From NCBI GenBank assembly GCA_029245125.1, contig JAQWPZ010000065.1, positions 1-64,000 on the forward strand: a stretch of 64,000 bases of DNA, in the 5' to 3' direction. The first letter of the stretch is position 1. Each line of letters starts with the position of its first letter. Of this stretch, positions 61,571 to 64,000 are shown in pieces. Source of the DNA: Rubripirellula sp. Lineage in GTDB: Bacteria; Planctomycetota; Planctomycetia; Pirellulales; Pirellulaceae. Position numbers and translations under genes: made by a program. The notes beneath the pieces were generated by a model. It was not told where the DNA came from. It saw only the letters and a list, made by a program, of their open reading frames with translations, and ran no database searches.

Positions 61571-62590
61571 CTATTCCTCTTTCGGAAAGTGCTCACTCAC
61601 GACGGCATGGAATTCATCCGACGTCGAAACACGAGCGACATGACTGCGAAAGAATCGCGCGCCCCGTTTCCCCTGCGCGTAGCAACAAGCGTACTTCCGC
61701 ATTAACACGGTGCCCTTCTCTTCCCCGAATCGTTTCACCACAAGCTGATAATGATCCAACATCACCTGACGCTGTTGCTGCAGGGTTGGATCAGGCGGAA
61801 TCGGTTGCCCCCGCAATGCGGCCGCTGCTTGTGCAAACAACCATGGTCGCCCCAGACAAGCTCGAGCAATCATCACCCCATCAACATCGTAGTTCCTGAA
61901 CGCGGCAACCACTTTTTCGGCAGAGTCCAGATCCCCATTTCCGATCAACGGGATGTCCCGCAGATGCTGCTTGATTTCACTGATACGATCCCAATCGGCA
62001 TGCCCGCGAAACATATCCTGTGCAGTTCTTCCATGCACAGTCAGGGCCGCGGCGCCAGCCTCTTCCACAACACGGGCAACATCATTGCAATTCACCTGAT
62101 CGGGAGTGCAGCCCAGCCGAATCTTGGCGGTCACAGGCGTTGGAGCGCACGCTTTGACCAAGTGGCTTATGATCTGAAACATTCGGTCCGGCTGCTTCAG
62201 CAAATAGCTTCCGCTGTGAGCTTTTTCGGTGACTTGCCGCACGGGACAACCGAAATTAATGTCGACGACACTTACTTGGTATTCCGAGACCAATCGTCGG
62301 CCCACTTTGGCCATGGTTTCTGGATCGTTATCCCAGATCTGCACAGCCAGCGGTCGAACTTCTTCCGCCACACCCCACAGGCGTTCCGGATGCTCAGCGA
62401 TGTTCTCGTCCATCCAGACAAAGCCACGAGCATTCACCATCTCGGTCGCCAGTAATCCAACTCCTCCGAACTGCCGGACGACCTCTCGAAATGCCGCGTT
62501 GGTAAAACCAGCCATCGGCGCTTGAAAGATCGGTGGATCGATCGTCAAATCGCCAATCTGAACGGCGGGCGGACAAGTGGTAAGAGTCAT
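61571..62590 (-). CDS. tRNA-dihydrouridine synthase
   Basis: FMN-dependent reductase that forms dihydrouridine in the D loop of tRNA. The 339 residues form a TIM barrel followed by the helical tail. The catalytic Cys115 lies in the motif DINFGCPVRQVTEKAHSGSY, and the FMN-binding end reads VDGVMIARACLGRPWLF. The N-terminal FQAPMAGFTNAAFR is typical. It most resembles the DusB subgroup. It follows the ABC-F ATPase gene by 3 bases and is probably co-transcribed. Confidence 0.94.
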   Translation of the reverse strand: MTLTTCPPAVQIGDLTIDPPIFQAPMAGFTNAAFREVVRQFGGVGLLATEMVNARGFVWMDENIAEHPERLWGVAEEVRPLAVQIWDNDPETMAKVGRRLVSEYQVSVVDINFGCPVRQVTEKAHSGSYLLKQPDRMFQIISHLVKACAPTPVTAKIRLGCTPDQVNCNDVARVVEEAGAAALTVHGRTAQDMFRGHADWDRISEIKQHLRDIPLIGNGDLDSAEKVVAAFRNYDVDGVMIARACLGRPWLFAQAAAALRGQPIPPDPTLQQQRQVMLDHYQLVVKRFGEEKGTVLMRKYACCYAQGKRGARFFRSHVARVSTSDEFHAVVSEHFPKEE

Positions 62591-62593
62591 TGG

Positions 62594-64000
62594 CTATTCC
62601 TCACTGCTCAGTTCCATCCAACGTTCTTCAGCAGATTCCAGCTCGGTCGTGATTCCAGTCAATTCCTCGTGCAACTCAACCGCTTTCTTCGGATTGGATT
62701 CAGTCATCAATTTGGCATTCACTTCTCGCTTTTGATCATCCAAACGAGCGATCCGTTTTTCTAGATTCTTGAGTTCTTTCTCTGCCTTGCGTTGATCCCG
62801 CTGTTGCTGGCGATAGTCGGAATTGGAGCCGGAGCCTGCTTTACCGTCCGCTGCTTTACCCTTTGGCGGCTTGGCTTTGGCCCGCTCACGCTCGCCATCA
62901 TCGACTTCTTTTTCCACCGACCGCAGGTAGCTGTCATAGTTACCAAAGTAGTTTTTGACACTTCCGTCTCGGACCTCGATCACACTGGTTGCGACGCGAT
63001 GCATGAAGTGACGATCGTGGCTGGTGAATACCACCGTTCCCCGATACCCCTCCAGTGCTTCGGCAAGCGCCTCGACCGTCTCGACATCCAAGTGGTTACC
63101 CGGTTCATCGAGCACCAAGACATTGGCGTTGCCTAGCAGCAGCCCCGCCATACACAATCGGGCCCGCTCACCTCCGCTGAGAACCTTGATTTTCTTCTGA
63201 ATGTGTTCGTCCCGGAACAATAACGTTCCAGCCATGGCGAGCAGATCTTGCCGGGTTGTCTCCTGATCAGAAACATATTCCAGGTGTTCCAGCACGGTCA
63301 TCCGTGGATCAAGCGACGAATAGTCGTGTTGAGCATAGGTACCGATCTCGACCCCATGCCCCCATTTCGCTGTTCCAGCGAGTGGATCGAGGGAATAGAC
63401 CAACGTCCGCAATAAGGTCGTTTTCCCCTGGCCATTGTCACCGACGATCGCAGCCCGCTCCCCGTGCTCGATTTCCAATGCGATGTTGTCAGCGACAACA
63501 TGATCGCCATAACCGATGGCCAGGCCCTCGCAGCGGGCCGCTGTTCCCCGACGTGGCTCCACTTGAGGAGCCCGAATGAAGACGGTTGGTTCATCAAGTT
63601 GAATTTCGACCGTTTGCAATTTCTCAAGCTGCTTGGCTTTGCTCCTTGCTTGGCTTGCAGTCGATGCATTCGCTCGATTTTTGTCAATGAAACGTTGTAG
63701 CTGCTTCTGCTTGTTGAGCACCGTCGCGTTGACACGGCGATCGTGCTCGCGGCGTTCATCGCGGTATTCCAAGAACCCGTCGACCTTGCCTGGGAACATG
63801 ACCAATTTCCCCCGTGACAGCTCGAGCGTTTGGGAACATGTCGCCGCCAAAAAAGCCCGATCGTGACTGACAATCAAGGCAGACTTGTTGAAGTCCCGCA
63901 AGAAATGCTCCAGCAGAATCTGGGTACGCAAATCGAGAAAGTTGGTTGGTTCATCCAACATCAGCAAATTCGGATCGTGCAACAGCAAGGCGGCCAATTT
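62594..64000 (-). CDS. ABC-F family ATPase, C-terminal part (start lies beyond the right edge)
   Basis: The frame is open to base 64000, so the N-terminus and the first Walker A are missing; 468 residues are present. The first ATPase ends with the Walker B LLMLDEPTNFLDL and the switch IVSHDRAFL. A linker of about 60 residues follows (NKQKQLQRFIDKNRANAS). The second domain is complete, with Walker A GDNGQGKTTLLRT, signature LSGGERARLCMAGLLLG, and Walker B VLVLDEPGNHLDVET. A charged coiled-coil tail (about residues 370-468) ends the protein. It acts on ribosomes in translation or antibiotic tolerance; the lack of membrane parts supports ABC-F, of the Uup/YbiT/YheS kind. Confidence 0.92.
   Translation of the reverse strand, partial: KLAALLLHDPNLLMLDEPTNFLDLRTQILLEHFLRDFNKSALIVSHDRAFLAATCSQTLELSRGKLVMFPGKVDGFLEYRDERREHDRRVNATVLNKQKQLQRFIDKNRANASTASQARSKAKQLEKLQTVEIQLDEPTVFIRAPQVEPRRGTAARCEGLAIGYGDHVVADNIALEIEHGERAAIVGDNGQGKTTLLRTLVYSLDPLAGTAKWGHGVEIGTYAQHDYSSLDPRMTVLEHLEYVSDQETTRQDLLAMAGTLLFRDEHIQKKIKVLSGGERARLCMAGLLLGNANVLVLDEPGNHLDVETVEALAEALEGYRGTVVFTSHDRHFMHRVATSVIEVRDGSVKNYFGNYDSYLRSVEKEVDDGERERAKAKPPKGKAADGKAGSGSNSDYRQQQRDQRKAEKELKNLEKRIARLDDQKREVNAKLMTESNPKKAVELHEELTGITTELESAEERWMELSSEE

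Overview
The window looks like chromosomal DNA from a planctomycete of the Pirellulaceae (Rhodopirellula-like). This is inferred from family content, since no search could be run. The markers are a DUF1549/DUF1553 cytochrome-type protein beside a Tat-targeted DUF1501 protein, several MotA/TolQ and ExbD-like proteins in unusual arrangements, a giant ResB-CcsA fusion, acidic membrane-anchored helix-turn-helix and PQQ-propeller proteins, and a moderately GC-rich composition. There is no sign of a prophage, IS element, integrase or CRISPR array. The window is dense core genome plus lineage-specific envelope genes.

Layout. 1-3844 (minus): haem A and cytochrome oxidase assembly operon, in transcription order a dihaem cytochrome c lipoprotein, a 69-aa membrane protein, ctaA, ctaB and an ABC ATPase cut by the window edge. 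4507-5268: cupredoxin-like secreted protein with a TTG start. 5729-7027 (plus): purD. 7261-10663 (minus): SBF-like transporter, rpmE with an intrinsic terminator, then prfA-prmC. 10800-12143 (plus): membrane-anchored protein of unknown role. 12261-17173 (minus): lipoprotein plus CcsBA cytochrome c assembly fusion. 17556-19520 (minus): small secreted protein and the acidic helix-turn-helix membrane protein. 19813-24541 (plus): three genes joined by ATGA overlaps that encode a MotA/TolQ-type channel with a long tail and two MotB/TolR-like partners. 24670-25659 (minus): ROK sugar kinase. 25886-27829 (plus): ECF sigma factor, membrane-anchored putative anti-sigma factor and a secreted coiled-coil protein. 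28039-32269 (plus): DUF1549/1553 and DUF1501 pair ending at a strong terminator.

32580-33365 (minus): Cys-rich secreted protein. 33702-36911 (minus): glnB-glnD nitrogen signalling pair. 37125-37679 (minus): corrinoid adenosyltransferase. 37786-39933 (plus): Nudix hydrolase, an unknown protein and an FMN reductase. 40126-43337: nadD and priA, divergent. 43367-44014 (minus): pdxH. 44149-45252 (plus): yqgE and a cold-shock-domain protein. 45311-57659 (minus): an eight-gene cluster with ExbB, two ExbD (one with a zinc ribbon), a PQQ propeller, an oligopeptide-binding-like protein, a prenyltransferase-fold protein and two unknowns. 57822-57894: tRNA-Phe. 58047-59867 (minus): AGCS amino-acid:cation symporter. 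60134-61417 (plus): type I phosphodiesterase. 61571-64000 (minus): ABC-F ATPase (cut by the window edge) and dus.

The strongest candidates for undescribed biology are the two ion-motive-force modules. The first (19813-24541) has a ZorA-like long cytoplasmic tail on the channel subunit, and one of its two TolR-like partners lacks the membrane aspartate. The second is the ExbB/ExbD cluster at 45311-57659, which would tie proton-driven energisation to periplasmic propeller, peptide-binding and prenyltransferase-fold proteins. Many spacers also carry short perfect tandem duplications (15-23 bp), and three coding regions carry in-frame 15-bp repeats.
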